A program made the translations under genes and the position numbers. The notes under the pieces were generated by a model, which saw only the letters and a program-made list of their open reading frames with translations, was not told the DNA's origin and made no database searches. This document shows, in pieces, positions 33,560 to 43,384 of a stretch of DNA of 64,000 bases (its first letter is position 1; the number at the start of each line of letters is the position of its first letter). Origin of the DNA: Streptomyces inusitatus (GTDB lineage: Bacteria > Actinomycetota > Actinomycetes > Streptomycetales > Streptomycetaceae); contig NZ_BMWG01000009.1 of assembly GCF_014651115.1 (NCBI RefSeq), positions 124,032 through 188,031 on the forward strand. The letters are read 5' to 3'.

Positions 33560-36500
33560 CTACTTGCCGTGGTAGGCGTCGTAGACCGTGATGGCGCTCT
33601 TGTTGTTCTTCTTGTCCACGATCTCGGCCTTGAAGGAGACCGACTTCCCCTTGGCCGGGTTCTTCACCGTGACCTTGCCCTTGACGACGGCGACCTTCTT
33701 CCAGGTCTTACCCCCGTCGTAAGAGGCGGAGATCTTGAGAGACTTCAGCCCCTGGCCGGCCGCCGGGCCCTCGACGGTCACCGGGAAGGCGACCTTCCGG
33801 CCCGCCGGGGCGGTGTTGTCGAGGGCGAGCTCCGGGGTGAGGCGGACCGAGGAGATCGGCAGGGTGTCCACCGTGCCCCGGGCGGGCCTCTTCGAGCGGA
33901 AGGTCCAGCTCGCGTCGATGCGGCTCGCGGTCCGGGTCATCGCCTTGGACCGCTTCACCGAGGTCGCCAGGGTGTATTCGGCCTCGGCCTCGCCGACGTG
34001 GAAGGATTTCCAGCCGCTGAGCGGGTCGTCGTTCTCGCCGATCTTCGTCGCCCCCTGGTGGAGGGTGGTCTTCGCCGACGAGTGGACGGAGGCGACCGCC
34101 CTGTGGCCCTTGCCGTCGGTGAAGAGCTTCATCTCGCCGTAGATCTTGCTTCCTTCGCGATGGACGCCGCTCTCGCCCTTCCGCACCAGCGGCGCATGCA
34201 CCCCCGTGCCGATGGTCTCGGTGTACGACGTGCCCGCACGGTAAGTCCGGAACCGGGTGCCGTGCTCGACCTCCTCGTCCTGGTAGCTGGGCTGCTTCAC
34301 CCGGGTCTGGGTGCCCCTCAAGGACCATGTGGCCCGGGGGCTGGAAGCGATCAGCAGATTCCAGACGCCGGGAAGGGACTTCGTCCCGCCGTCCATGATG
34401 GCCCGCATGCCGTCCAGCTTGCTCACCGTGCCGACATAGCCGTATTTGCCCTTCACCGAGGACGCCATACCGACCTTCACCTCGGCGAAGTCCCCGGCCT
34501 TGAACTTCTTGGTGTAGCCGGTGGAGTACTTCTTCACCGTGCCGCCGCTGACGGTGCTGTACTCGGTGGCGCCGACCGGCTTCCACCAGGTGGTCCAGGA
34601 TTCGCTGAGCGAACCGTCGGAGATCTCCGGCCCCAGATGCCCGGTGCGCACCTTGCGCAAGGAGTCGAGATCGACGGACCCGTCGGTCCGGTGCGCGCCC
34701 TTGCCCACCGCGTAGCCGAGCACCGCACGGCGCAGCTTCGCCTTCTTGTCCGGCACCGTGATGGAGACCGGCTCGGCCTTGCGGGTGTCGACCGTGACCG
34801 TGGCGTCCTCGGTGACGGACAGCTTCGGCCGAAGGAGGTGGTCGTAGCCCTTGGCGTAGTCCTTCGGGTCCACGGGGCCGCCGGTCCTCAGGGCGTAATC
34901 GCCCTTGCGGACGCGGACCGTGACACTGCTCTTCTCATCGTCGATCGAGTACATCTCCCCGTCCTCGAAAAGCCCGTGGAGGATCGAGTAGAGGTTCTTG
35001 GTCGGCTTGCCGTCCCGTCCGATGTACTTGATGGTGAGGTCGTACTGCTCCGCCTCGCGATCCACGCCCGCGACGGTGCGCACGCTCTGCCCGCCGCCGG
35101 TCGCGACGACCGAGGCCGTGTAGTAGCCGTCGGCCTTCCCCCCGAGGCGGGTGTCCACGGACAGGTCCACTGAGGCGGCGCCGCCGGCCGGGACGGTCAG
35201 CCGCCGGGCGCTCAGGGTGAAGAAGCCGGCCGGAGCGGGCTTGCCCTTCGGCCCGTACCCGGTGACCTTCACCTCAAGCGCGACGTCCGTGTCGCCCAGA
35301 TTGCGGTAGCTGATCTTCCGGGTCTCGGGGACGTCGTCCTGGTGCGGCCACGCCTGCCGGGCGAAGCTCACCGACGGCGGCTCGGCGACGACGCTCTGCC
35401 GGACCGCCCGCTCCAGGGCGATCCGGCCCGCGCCCTGCTCGACGGCGCTCCGGCCGAGATCCTCGGCGGAAGCGATCAGGGCGTTCTTCAGCCGCTCCCC
35501 CTTCCAGTCGCGGTGCCGCTGCTTCAGCAGGGCGGCGGCGCCGGCCACATGCGGGCTGGCCATCGAGGTGCCGGAGTGGGCGGCGTACCCCGGGGTCTCG
35601 GGGTCGAAATAGGTCCCGGTCGCCGCGGCGGCAGTGATGTCCACCCCTGGAGCGGCGACGTCCGGTTTGATCGCGCCGTCGACCCGCGGGCCCCGGCTGG
35701 AGAAGGGGGCCGTCTCGCCGTCGTCGTCCACGGCGGCGGCGGTCAGCGCTCCGTCCGCGCTCCCCGGGGAGCTGATGCCGTGGGATCCCTCATTGCCCGC
35801 GGCGACCGCGAAGAGTACGCCCTTCTCCCGGAAGACCTTGTTGACATGGGCTTCCAGCGGGTCGATCTCGGGGCCGTCCGGGGCGCCGAGACTCAAATTG
35901 ACGATGTCCGCGCCCTGGGACACGGCCCAGTCGATGCCGGCGATGACGCCGGAGGCGGTGCCCGAGCCCTGGTCGTTGAGCACCTTGCCGTTGAGGATCG
36001 AGGCGCCGAAGGCGACGCCCTTGTGCGTGCCCCCCGATCTGACGCCTGTGCCCGCCGCGATGGAGGCGACGTGCGTGCCGTGGCCCGCCCGGTCGGTCAC
36101 GCTCGGGGAGCTGCTGAAGTTCTTCTCCGCGACGACCCGCGTCTTCAGATCCGGATGGGTCTTGTCCACCCCGCTGTCCAGTACGGCGATCTTCACGCCG
36201 GTTCCGTCGAGACCGGTCTCCTGCCACACCTTGGAGGCGCCGATCTGGACGACGCTCTTGTCGAGTGAGGTCGTGTACACCCGGTCCAGCCAGACGCGCT
36301 CGACGCCGGAGACGATGGCGGCCCGTCCTCGCTCGCCGCCGGTCCGGGTGAGGGAGTCCCACAGGGCGCTCGTCCGCCGCCCCGGGACCGTCACCGCGTC
36401 CGCGTTCAGAAGAGGGAGGTTCCGGCCGACCCGGACGTCTTCGGCGGAACGCAGGCTCTTCCTGGCCGTGGACGCGGAGGCGCCGCCGTAGGCGACGATC

Positions 36501-37015
36501 ACCTTCAGCCCGTCGCCGTACGCCGTGCGGCTCTCCGCCCCGCTCAGCTCGGTGACGTCGAACAGCCGCCGGTCGAGACGGCCGTCGGCCACCAGGGAGT
36601 GGGCGTCGTCCGGTATGACATAGGTGTCGCCGTCCTGGGTGAAGGTCCGGACGGGAATGCCCGAGCGGCCCTCGGCCCGGTCGAGCGCGACCGCCTCGCC
36701 CTCGGCGTCCACCCCGACCCGGTCACCGGTGATGAGGGTGACCCAGTGGAGGACGGCGTCCTTGCCCCGGCCGCCCTCGCCGGCCTCGTCGCTCTTACCG
36801 CTTCCGCTGCTCCCGCTGCTCCCGCTGCTCCCGCTGCTCCTGCTGCTCCGATCGGTGAGTTCGACGCCCGTCCCCAAGGGCACGGCGGCGGCCGTGCCTC
36901 CCGGAAGGGCGATGGAAGCGGACGACGCCGGGGTGGTCAGCCCCGCAACGAGCGCTGCCGCCACCACTGCGGTGAGCGTCACGGCACCGAGGTTCTGTCG
37001 CCTCCTGGAGAACAT
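33560..37015 (-). CDS. Large secreted S8 (subtilisin-like) serine peptidase
   Basis: A 1151-aa preproprotein. The signal peptide begins M-F-S-R-R-R-Q-N and ends near A-S-S-A-S. A Ser/Gly-rich spacer (R-S-S-G-S-S-G-S-S-G) leads to a propeptide-like region (about 95-230). The catalytic domain has Asp in V-K-I-A-V-L-D-S-G-V-D, His in G-H-G-T-H-V-A-S and Ser in G-T-S-M-A-S-P-H. About 500 further residues include Ig-like beta repeats rich in Lys. The ATG at 37015 has GGGGGAG just upstream. It is an extracellular or wall-associated protease, probably self-processed. Substrate and trigger are unknown. Confidence 0.92.
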   Translation of the reverse strand: MFSRRRQNLGAVTLTAVVAAALVAGLTTPASSASIALPGGTAAAVPLGTGVELTDRSSRSSGSSGSSGSSGSGKSDEAGEGGRGKDAVLHWVTLITGDRVGVDAEGEAVALDRAEGRSGIPVRTFTQDGDTYVIPDDAHSLVADGRLDRRLFDVTELSGAESRTAYGDGLKVIVAYGGASASTARKSLRSAEDVRVGRNLPLLNADAVTVPGRRTSALWDSLTRTGGERGRAAIVSGVERVWLDRVYTTSLDKSVVQIGASKVWQETGLDGTGVKIAVLDSGVDKTHPDLKTRVVAEKNFSSSPSVTDRAGHGTHVASIAAGTGVRSGGTHKGVAFGASILNGKVLNDQGSGTASGVIAGIDWAVSQGADIVNLSLGAPDGPEIDPLEAHVNKVFREKGVLFAVAAGNEGSHGISSPGSADGALTAAAVDDDGETAPFSSRGPRVDGAIKPDVAAPGVDITAAAATGTYFDPETPGYAAHSGTSMASPHVAGAAALLKQRHRDWKGERLKNALIASAEDLGRSAVEQGAGRIALERAVRQSVVAEPPSVSFARQAWPHQDDVPETRKISYRNLGDTDVALEVKVTGYGPKGKPAPAGFFTLSARRLTVPAGGAASVDLSVDTRLGGKADGYYTASVVATGGGQSVRTVAGVDREAEQYDLTIKYIGRDGKPTKNLYSILHGLFEDGEMYSIDDEKSSVTVRVRKGDYALRTGGPVDPKDYAKGYDHLLRPKLSVTEDATVTVDTRKAEPVSITVPDKKAKLRRAVLGYAVGKGAHRTDGSVDLDSLRKVRTGHLGPEISDGSLSESWTTWWKPVGATEYSTVSGGTVKKYSTGYTKKFKAGDFAEVKVGMASSVKGKYGYVGTVSKLDGMRAIMDGGTKSLPGVWNLLIASSPRATWSLRGTQTRVKQPSYQDEEVEHGTRFRTYRAGTSYTETIGTGVHAPLVRKGESGVHREGSKIYGEMKLFTDGKGHRAVASVHSSAKTTLHQGATKIGENDDPLSGWKSFHVGEAEAEYTLATSVKRSKAMTRTASRIDASWTFRSKRPARGTVDTLPISSVRLTPELALDNTAPAGRKVAFPVTVEGPAAGQGLKSLKISASYDGGKTWKKVAVVKGKVTVKNPAKGKSVSFKAEIVDKKNNKSAITVYDAYHGK
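36806..36850 (-). repeat. Nine-base repeat encoding Ser-Gly-Ser units
   Basis: About five copies of CGCTGCTCC (plus strand) encode the repeated S-G-S/S-S-G linker between signal peptide and propeptide of the subtilase. Unit length keeps the frame. Confidence 0.7.
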
Positions 37016-37483
37016 GAACTCCCCCTGCCAGTACGGGCGTTGGCCAGAGAAAGCCGAGAACGGCGCCCGCTGAACCCGCTTCGGCAAGGGGAAAATCCCA
37101 CCTCGTGCTCTTCTTGTCATCCCATCCGACGGACGGATAAAAATATGACGACGGAATAGACGGGTACGAGGGGTTCGATCCCCCCACATCTTTTTCCGGC
37201 CCGACGACCTCGGGCGGGCGCATCAGGGCGGGGCGGTGTCGGTGCGGACGGTCGCGCCCGGCCCATTCCAGCAGCGGCCAGCCGGAGACGGTCAGCGCGA
37301 GGGCGGCGGGCGCGGCGAGGGGGCCCGGCCCCACGGGGCCGTACCGCCTCCGTCTTCCCGCTCGCCCTCGCCCTCGCCCGCCAAGTCGCCCTTGCCCAGG
37401 GCGAGTTCATCCACACCGACACGGCGCCGGCCCGGACCGCCCTGGTTGTGATCGGCTCAGCGCGCTCACCGTGTCAGCCCTCG
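37016..37483. other. 468-bp gap without a supported gene
   Basis: This contains the subtilase promoter region and the sequence after the TPR gene. Short translations on either strand look like scraps of protein (for example, G-E-F-I-H-T-D-T-A-P-A-R-T-A-L on the plus strand near 37410) but have no start or length, and may be remnants of a lost gene. A T-arm-like GGGGTTCGATCCCC at 37170-37183 has no tRNA around it. Confidence 0.35.
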
Positions 37484-40477
37484 TCACTCCTGGTCGCGCA
37501 GCCGGGCCGCCAGGGAGGTCAGCGGTTCGGCGTCCTCGGTGCGGCCGAGGGCGGTGAGGAGGGAGATCGCCGCGTCGAGGCGGGTGAGGGCGGGTGCGGG
37601 GCGTTCGAGGTAGATGCCCTCCACGGCGCCTGCGAGACGGACGCACTCGGCCCACTCGCCGGCGTGGCCGTCCTCGGGGCCCGGGTCGCCGAGCAGGGTG
37701 AGGGCCCTGTCCAGGGCGGTCAGGGAGTCGTCGTACGCGCCGGCGTAGGCGTTGATCCGCCCGTGTTCGTAGGCCAGGGCCGTGTCCAGGGAACGGCCGT
37801 GGGCCTGGTGGCCCGCGGCGCGGGCCTCGTCGGCGATCCGGCCGGCGGTGGTGAGGTGGGCGAGGGCGCCGGGCAGGCCGTCGGGGCCCTGCCGCTGGGT
37901 CTGGAGGCGGGCGAGTTCGCGCAGGCAGTTGCTGAGCTGCTCATAGCGCGGGGCCCGGGCGTGGGCGGCGAGCGCCTGGTCGGCGGCGTCGCGGGCCCGG
38001 TCGAACTCGCCGGACTCGCCGAGGAGTACGGCGGTCTCCGCGGCGATCATGGCGTGGCTCCCGGGGTCGTCGTGCCAGCCGGCCGACTCGGCGGCGAGGG
38101 CGACGAACTCGGCCGTGGCGGCCTTGAGGTCCTCCCCCGCGTGCAGCGCGCGGGCGCGGGTCAGGCGCAGCTGGGCGACGAGCCGGTCGTCCAGCTCTCC
38201 GGCGGCGGCGCCCGGGTCGGCCAGAAGGGAGTCGAGCAGGGCGATGCAGTCCTCGACGCGGCCGAGGTCGAGGCTGAGCTGGGCCGCGTTGCCGTAGGTG
38301 CAGTACGCGTCCGTGCGGTTGCCGTGGCGCAGTTCCAGCTCTGCGGAGCGCGTCAGATGCCGCAGTGCCTCGTCGGGGCGGCCGAGGTGCATGCACGCCT
38401 CGGCCAGATCGGCGTGGAGGCGGGCGGTGCCGCTCGTGTCGGCGGGCCAGTCGGCGGCCAGTCGCAGGCCCTCGGTCAGGTCGGCGTGGGCGGCCCGCGC
38501 GTCCCGGAGGCCGAGCTGGATCCGGCCGCGCAGGGCGAGCGTGCGGGGCAGGTGCCAGGCGGGGCCGTGCGCCTTGAGCCGGTCGAGGAGGCCGTCGATC
38601 TCGGTGACCGCGGCGGGCAGGTCGCCGGAGAGTGCGTGGGTGCCGGCCCGCAGATGGAGGGCGCCGGATATCTGCGTGGGGAGGTCGTGCCGGGTGGCGT
38701 ACGCGTGCAGCAGATCCACCTCGGCGAAGACCGGCGCGACGTGCTCCTCGTTCCCCGAGGCCTGGAGGCGCAGACCGAGCGCGGCCGCCCGCAGCCGCAG
38801 CAGACGGGCCTCGTGGTGCGGGGCGAGGCCGGGCGTCTCCTCGTGCAGGCGGACCAGGGAGGCGTGGGCGGCGGTCAGCGCGGTGGCCTTCGCCCCGGTG
38901 CCGTCGGCGTCGTCGGCGTCCTCCGCGAGGGTTTCGGCGGAGGTCTCGGCGGAGGTCTCCGCGGGAGCCTCGTCGGGTCTCTCGGCGGCGGCGATCAGGG
39001 CGTGGGCACGGGCGAGCGCCGCGTCGCCCGGCGCTCCGGCGTCCTCGTACAGGCCCGCGGCCTCCTCGTGGAGAGCGGCGGCGGGCTCGTCCTTCTCGTC
39101 CGCCCGGATGGCTTCGGCGGACAGCAGGTCCGCGCGCAGCTGTACGAGCGGGCCGACGGCCGGGTCGTCGGGGTGGGCGTAGTCGCGGGCGGCGACGAGG
39201 GTGCGCAGCCGTGCCCAGCAGAGCTGTGCGTCCGGGTGTCCCTGCCGGTCCAGTGCTCGCGCCTGGACGATGAGCTCGGTCAGCGACTCCGGGACGGCGG
39301 CGGGCGTGCGGGCGGCGGGCCCGGCGGCCGGGGTGGCGGCCACGGTCGCCTCGTCGAGGCCGCGGGTGCGCAGGGTCAGCTCCAGCGCGTCCAGGAGGGG
39401 GGCGCGGTCGAGGCGGGCCCTGCGGCGGTCGGTGTGCGCCGTGGTCGCGTTGCGGGCGTCGAAGCGGGCGGCGAGGTCGTCGGCGCGCGTGCTCACCTCG
39501 GCGCGCAGGGCGGTCACCGTCCAGGTGCGGCCCGCGTATCCGGCGGCGGGCAGTTCGCCGTGGCCGAGGAGTTCGACGCGCTGGAGGAGGACCTCCACGC
39601 CGGTGAGGAAGTCGTACAGGTCCAGCGGCGACTCCACCTCGTCCAGCAGGCTCCGGTTCTCGGCGAGCAGCTCCAGGCCGCGTGCCTCGTTGCCGGTCAG
39701 CGCGCAGAATTCCAGGTGCCGGCCGACCTCCTGGGACATGGCGGGGTCGCGGCGGCAGCCGCGGTAGCCGGCGAGGTGCAGTTCACGGGCGCGCTCGACG
39801 CGGCCGGTGCGCAGCAGGGGCAGCAGCGCGTACGAGACGGAGCGGGCCGGCTCCTCCCGGCAGGATTCCTTGCCGTCGAGGACGGGCTCCCAGGCGGCCA
39901 GCGCCCGTTCGTCGTCGCCCGCCGCGAGGTGGTGGCGGGCGAGTTCGCAGATCTCGCACGCCTCGCAGTCGCTGAGCGGGGTCCGGCGGCGGCCCGCCCA
40001 CAGCTCGTACGCGACGGTGGTGTCCTCGCCCCGGTGGGCGGCGAGCTGGTACGCCTGACCGTAGTAGGGCTGGAGGCCGAGGCCGGCCTTCTCGTACCGG
40101 TCGCGCATCTCCGTCAGCCACTGGCGCAGGCTGGTCAGCGGCATCTCGGGCAGGGCGCGCAGGGCGTTGGCCACCCACTTGAACCGCCAGAAGAGCGCGT
40201 GGCGCCGGCGCTCGTCGAAGACGTCGGGCTGCTCGTCGAACAGGGCGAGCAGACGGGCGAAGACGACGGGCGACTTCCGGGGCTCGGAGCCGTAGGTGTA
40301 CGCGTCCTGGAGTTCGAGGAGCGCGTGGACGAGCGCGGCGGGATCCGCCAGCAGCTCCGCCGTGTCCACGAGTTCCTCGGCCGTGACGGTGCGCGGGCGG
40401 CCGTAGGGGCGGCGGCCGTTCTCCTGGAGCGCCTGGTACAGCTCGTCCGTGTTCTGGGGGTGGGGTGCGGTCGGCAT
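37484..40477 (-). CDS. Large TPR-repeat protein of an HSP90 operon
   Basis: A 997-aa, almost wholly helical protein. From about residue 560 onwards it shows repeated A-x-x-x-L/A-x-x-A-L and G-D-x-x-x-A-x-x tetratricopeptide-like units (for example, L-A-R-L-Q-T-Q and A-L-D-R-A-L-T-L-L). The N-terminal half holds a cysteine cluster D-C-E-A-C-E-I-C-E (about 185). The start at 40477 is two bases after the HSP90 gene's stop, which fixes it and shows coupling. TPR proteins are classic HSP90 partners, so a client adaptor or co-chaperone is plausible. No enzymatic domain is visible. Confidence 0.75.
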   Translation of the reverse strand: MPTAPHPQNTDELYQALQENGRRPYGRPRTVTAEELVDTAELLADPAALVHALLELQDAYTYGSEPRKSPVVFARLLALFDEQPDVFDERRRHALFWRFKWVANALRALPEMPLTSLRQWLTEMRDRYEKAGLGLQPYYGQAYQLAAHRGEDTTVAYELWAGRRRTPLSDCEACEICELARHHLAAGDDERALAAWEPVLDGKESCREEPARSVSYALLPLLRTGRVERARELHLAGYRGCRRDPAMSQEVGRHLEFCALTGNEARGLELLAENRSLLDEVESPLDLYDFLTGVEVLLQRVELLGHGELPAAGYAGRTWTVTALRAEVSTRADDLAARFDARNATTAHTDRRRARLDRAPLLDALELTLRTRGLDEATVAATPAAGPAARTPAAVPESLTELIVQARALDRQGHPDAQLCWARLRTLVAARDYAHPDDPAVGPLVQLRADLLSAEAIRADEKDEPAAALHEEAAGLYEDAGAPGDAALARAHALIAAAERPDEAPAETSAETSAETLAEDADDADGTGAKATALTAAHASLVRLHEETPGLAPHHEARLLRLRAAALGLRLQASGNEEHVAPVFAEVDLLHAYATRHDLPTQISGALHLRAGTHALSGDLPAAVTEIDGLLDRLKAHGPAWHLPRTLALRGRIQLGLRDARAAHADLTEGLRLAADWPADTSGTARLHADLAEACMHLGRPDEALRHLTRSAELELRHGNRTDAYCTYGNAAQLSLDLGRVEDCIALLDSLLADPGAAAGELDDRLVAQLRLTRARALHAGEDLKAATAEFVALAAESAGWHDDPGSHAMIAAETAVLLGESGEFDRARDAADQALAAHARAPRYEQLSNCLRELARLQTQRQGPDGLPGALAHLTTAGRIADEARAAGHQAHGRSLDTALAYEHGRINAYAGAYDDSLTALDRALTLLGDPGPEDGHAGEWAECVRLAGAVEGIYLERPAPALTRLDAAISLLTALGRTEDAEPLTSLAARLRDQE

Positions 40478-40479
40478 CG

Positions 40480-42345
40480 TCAGCTGTCCTTGCGGAGGGC
40501 GTGGGCGAGAAGGTCGAGGAAGGAGCGGTTGATGAGGCTCGACTCGGCGGGCCTGAGCGGGCGCCGGGACAGCAGCGCGGCCTGGCCGTAGAGGGCTTCG
40601 GCGCTGGTGCGGGCCAGCTCGGGCTCGTCGATGGCGACGGCGGCGCGGACCAGCGGGTTGAGCTGATTGAGGATCAGCTGGGCCCGTGGGGCCTCCTGGC
40701 GCAGAGCGCCGAGGATGTCGCCCCACAGGCCGCCCTCCTGCTCGCGGGCGAGCTGGGAGCGGGTGCGTTCGTGCCGGGCCTCGCGGCTGTCGACCAGGAG
40801 GGCGGGGGCGGAGGCGGGCTGGAAGGTGCGCAGCGCGACGTCGCAGTCGAAGACGGCGAGGGCGTCGCGGGCCAGGGCGAGATAGGCCGTGGCGGCGAGT
40901 TCCGTCTCACGGTCGACGGGGTCGAGATGGGCGGTGAGGGTCGCCGGGTCGAGGTCGGCGACGCTGATCCCCGGCCTGATCTCGGGCAGCCGGTGGACCA
41001 GCTCACGGTCGTAGGTGTAGCCGCCGTTGACGACGCCGAGCCCGGCCGCCGAGGCGATCGCCGCGACCTGCCGGAATTCCTCCACGCTCGATGTGACGAG
41101 CACGGTGCGGTGGGTGCGCGCGAATTCGTCGAGGGTGGCGTGCCCGTCGGTGGTCTCGAACGGCAGCCAGGGCAGCAGCATCCGCAGGATCTCGTCGTCG
41201 TGCACCGCGAGCGACTTCACGGCCAGGTGGTGGGCCTGGAGGAAACGGGCGAGGAGGTCCGGGTCGCTGGCGGCGGCCCGGGCGATCCATGCGCGCAGCC
41301 GCTCGGCGAGGGCGTCGCGCACCGCGGCGAGTGTGTCGTCCTCGTACAGGGATTCGCGGGACGCCGTCGGGCGCAGGCTCTCTGCGTCGACGACGCAGCG
41401 GACGAAGAACGCCCATTCGGGCAGGATCTCCTCGGCCTGCTCGGACAGCAGCATGCCCTTGACGTGCACGCGATGGCCGTGGCGGCGCCCGGCGGGCACC
41501 GCCTCGGGCAGTACGCACGCGATGCCCTTCAGTCCCACGGCCGGCAGGTCCAGCTCGATGACGTCCAGCGGGGTGAACCCGAAGGTCTTCTCGCCGTACG
41601 CGGCCAGTGCGCGGGAACGCGCTCCGGGGGTGGGGTGCGTACGCGCCCAGGGCGCGGGGTCGGGGTTGACGGACGCGCCCGGGCCGCCCGTGCCGTCGTC
41701 GAAGGTCACCGGGTGGCGCAGCAGGGAGCCGAAGTGCCGGGCCAGCGCGTGCACCTGCGCCGGGCGGGTCCACTCGCCCGCGTCGGCGCGGGGGGTGAGG
41801 GTGACGGTGGTGCCGGGCCGGGGGCGGGCGGACGCGGGCAGGGTGCGCACGGTGTAGCTGCCGTCGCCGCGCCCTCGCCATTCCACGGCCGGTGCGCCGG
41901 GGGTGCGGGCGGAGCGGCTGAGGACGTGGATCTCGTCCGCGACCAGGAAGCAGGAGAGCAGGCCGATCCCGAACTGGCCGATGTAGTCGGCGCGCTGCTC
42001 GGCGATCCGTTCGGCGCGCTTGCTGCTGCGGCCGATCGTGGCGAGGAAGGTGTGCACGTCGGCCTCGGTGAGGCCGACGCCGTCGTCCTCGACGCGTACG
42101 GCCGTGCCGTCGGCGTAGAGGCGGATGCCGAAGGCGTCGGCGGGGGCGTCCGGTTCGAGGCCGTGCCGGGCGGTCAGCGCGTCCACCGCGTTCTGGAGCA
42201 GTTCGCGCAGATAGACACGTGGGCTGGAGTAGAGGTGGTGGGAGAGGAGGTCCACGAGGCCGCGCAGATCGACCTGGAAGGTGCGGTCGGCGCCTGCCGG
42301 ATCGGGGGCGGTGTCGGTGGCGGTGGCGGGATCGGGCGAAGTCAT
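40480..42345 (-). CDS. HSP90-family ATPase (HtpG-like)
   Basis: A 621-aa GHKL chaperone. The ATP lid motifs are R-E-L-L-Q-N-A-V-D-A-L (catalytic Glu and Asn), V-E-D-D-G-V-G-L-T with A-T-I-G-R-S-S-K, and Q-F-G-I-G-L-L-S-C-F-L-V-A-D. The middle-domain catalytic-loop arginine is in T-A-S-R-E-S-L-Y. The C-terminal dimerisation domain is divergent. It is not a housekeeping htpG by context: it lies between an uncharacterised protein and a TPR protein in one operon, a specialised chaperone module. The ATG at 42345 begins the first HSP90 strand after a short Asp/Ala-rich leader. Confidence 0.85.
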   Translation of the reverse strand: MTSPDPATATDTAPDPAGADRTFQVDLRGLVDLLSHHLYSSPRVYLRELLQNAVDALTARHGLEPDAPADAFGIRLYADGTAVRVEDDGVGLTEADVHTFLATIGRSSKRAERIAEQRADYIGQFGIGLLSCFLVADEIHVLSRSARTPGAPAVEWRGRGDGSYTVRTLPASARPRPGTTVTLTPRADAGEWTRPAQVHALARHFGSLLRHPVTFDDGTGGPGASVNPDPAPWARTHPTPGARSRALAAYGEKTFGFTPLDVIELDLPAVGLKGIACVLPEAVPAGRRHGHRVHVKGMLLSEQAEEILPEWAFFVRCVVDAESLRPTASRESLYEDDTLAAVRDALAERLRAWIARAAASDPDLLARFLQAHHLAVKSLAVHDDEILRMLLPWLPFETTDGHATLDEFARTHRTVLVTSSVEEFRQVAAIASAAGLGVVNGGYTYDRELVHRLPEIRPGISVADLDPATLTAHLDPVDRETELAATAYLALARDALAVFDCDVALRTFQPASAPALLVDSREARHERTRSQLAREQEGGLWGDILGALRQEAPRAQLILNQLNPLVRAAVAIDEPELARTSAEALYGQAALLSRRPLRPAESSLINRSFLDLLAHALRKDS

Positions 42346-42397
42346 CGGGCAGTCCGAGGGGGAGGGGCGGCGGGTGAAGGGAAGGGCCTGCGTGGGA

Positions 42398-43384
42398 TCA
42401 GACGCTGCGGCTGTGGTGGGCGAAGCGCTTCTCGGGATCCGCGAGATAGGTCCAGGGCCAGCTGGTGTAGGCGCCGTCGAGCTCCTTGAAGACGCGCCGG
42501 ACCGTGTGGCTCTCGCCGGCCAGCGACAGGGCCATGGCGAACGTGTTGAAGTCGTGCTGCCAGCCCGGGCTCCGCACATGGGCGGGGTGGAGGATGCTGT
42601 GGTCGGCCGCGTTGCGCAACTCGGCCTGGATCTCGGGGGTTTCGAGGCATTCCCCGTCGTCCGACTCGACCCATTCCTCGATGTGCGCCATGGCGATCAC
42701 ACAGCCGAGCCGGTCCCCCTGCGGGGTCCGGGAGAGCGCCTCGCGGGCGAACGCCAGGCCCTGCCCCGGCTCGCCGCCCCAGCGGGGCTGGAGCTGCGAC
42801 AGCCGTTCCACATGGGTCTCCAGGTCCAGCGGGGCGCGGCGCAGCGCGGCGTCGAACCGGACCTCGTTGACGGTCGGGCCCAGCGACATCCCACGACCGG
42901 AGGTGAGGAGGCGGCGCCACGGCGTGACCCACTCCGGCCGCAGCTCGGCGGCCTCGAACAGCTGCTCCTCCGCGATGTGGAGCCGCTCGTGAAAGATCCT
43001 CCACTGCTCCTGCGTGACATTCACGGCCCGCTCGGCGGTGCGCGCCTCCCAGCCCCAGCTGATGTGGCGCGCCCCCGATATCAGCAGAGCCGTCGCCCGG
43101 TGCTCCTCATCCTCCTCGACGGCCCGGCCGATCCAGTCCTGCAGACCGTCCAGCTCCACCAGCTCGCCGAGAACCCGGTGGTCCCGCCCGAGATCGAAGG
43201 GCTCCAACGCCGCCTTGACCGCCTCCCAGTCCCCCGCGTCGGCCGCCTCCACCAGGGCGAGCACCCGTGTGTCCCCGAGCGCGCGCAGCGTGTACATCCC
43301 GCCCTTCCGCCTGCGAGGGACGGGAAGGGCGTACGGATCCGCCGCCGTTCTCTCCCCGCCCCTGCCGAACAGTTTTCCGAACAT
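42398..43384 (-). CDS. Uncharacterised protein heading the HSP90-TPR operon
   Basis: A 328-aa protein, mostly helical, with TPR-like regularity (F-E-A-A-E-L-R-P-E-W-V-T-P-W near residue 150, then R-A-P-L-D-L-E-T-H). I recognise no family. The N-terminus M-F-G-K-L-F-G-R-G-G-E is short and basic, common in small cytoplasmic accessory proteins. GGGGAGAG precedes the ATG at 43384. The gap to the HSP90 gene is 52 nt on the same strand, so they form one operon and this may be a client or a second adaptor. Confidence 0.6.
   Translation of the reverse strand: MFGKLFGRGGERTAADPYALPVPRRRKGGMYTLRALGDTRVLALVEAADAGDWEAVKAALEPFDLGRDHRVLGELVELDGLQDWIGRAVEEDEEHRATALLISGARHISWGWEARTAERAVNVTQEQWRIFHERLHIAEEQLFEAAELRPEWVTPWRRLLTSGRGMSLGPTVNEVRFDAALRRAPLDLETHVERLSQLQPRWGGEPGQGLAFAREALSRTPQGDRLGCVIAMAHIEEWVESDDGECLETPEIQAELRNAADHSILHPAHVRSPGWQHDFNTFAMALSLAGESHTVRRVFKELDGAYTSWPWTYLADPEKRFAHHSRSV

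Noticed and set aside
37170..37185. tRNA T-arm-like GGGGTTCGATCCCC, possible tRNA or att site
   Set aside because: No D-arm, anticodon arm or acceptor pairing is found within 80 bases on either strand; the region is the subtilase leader.
37448..40591. Long plus-strand reading frame of over 1000 codons
   Set aside because: It is the antisense shadow of the TPR gene; Gly/Arg/Val-rich composition and no family match.
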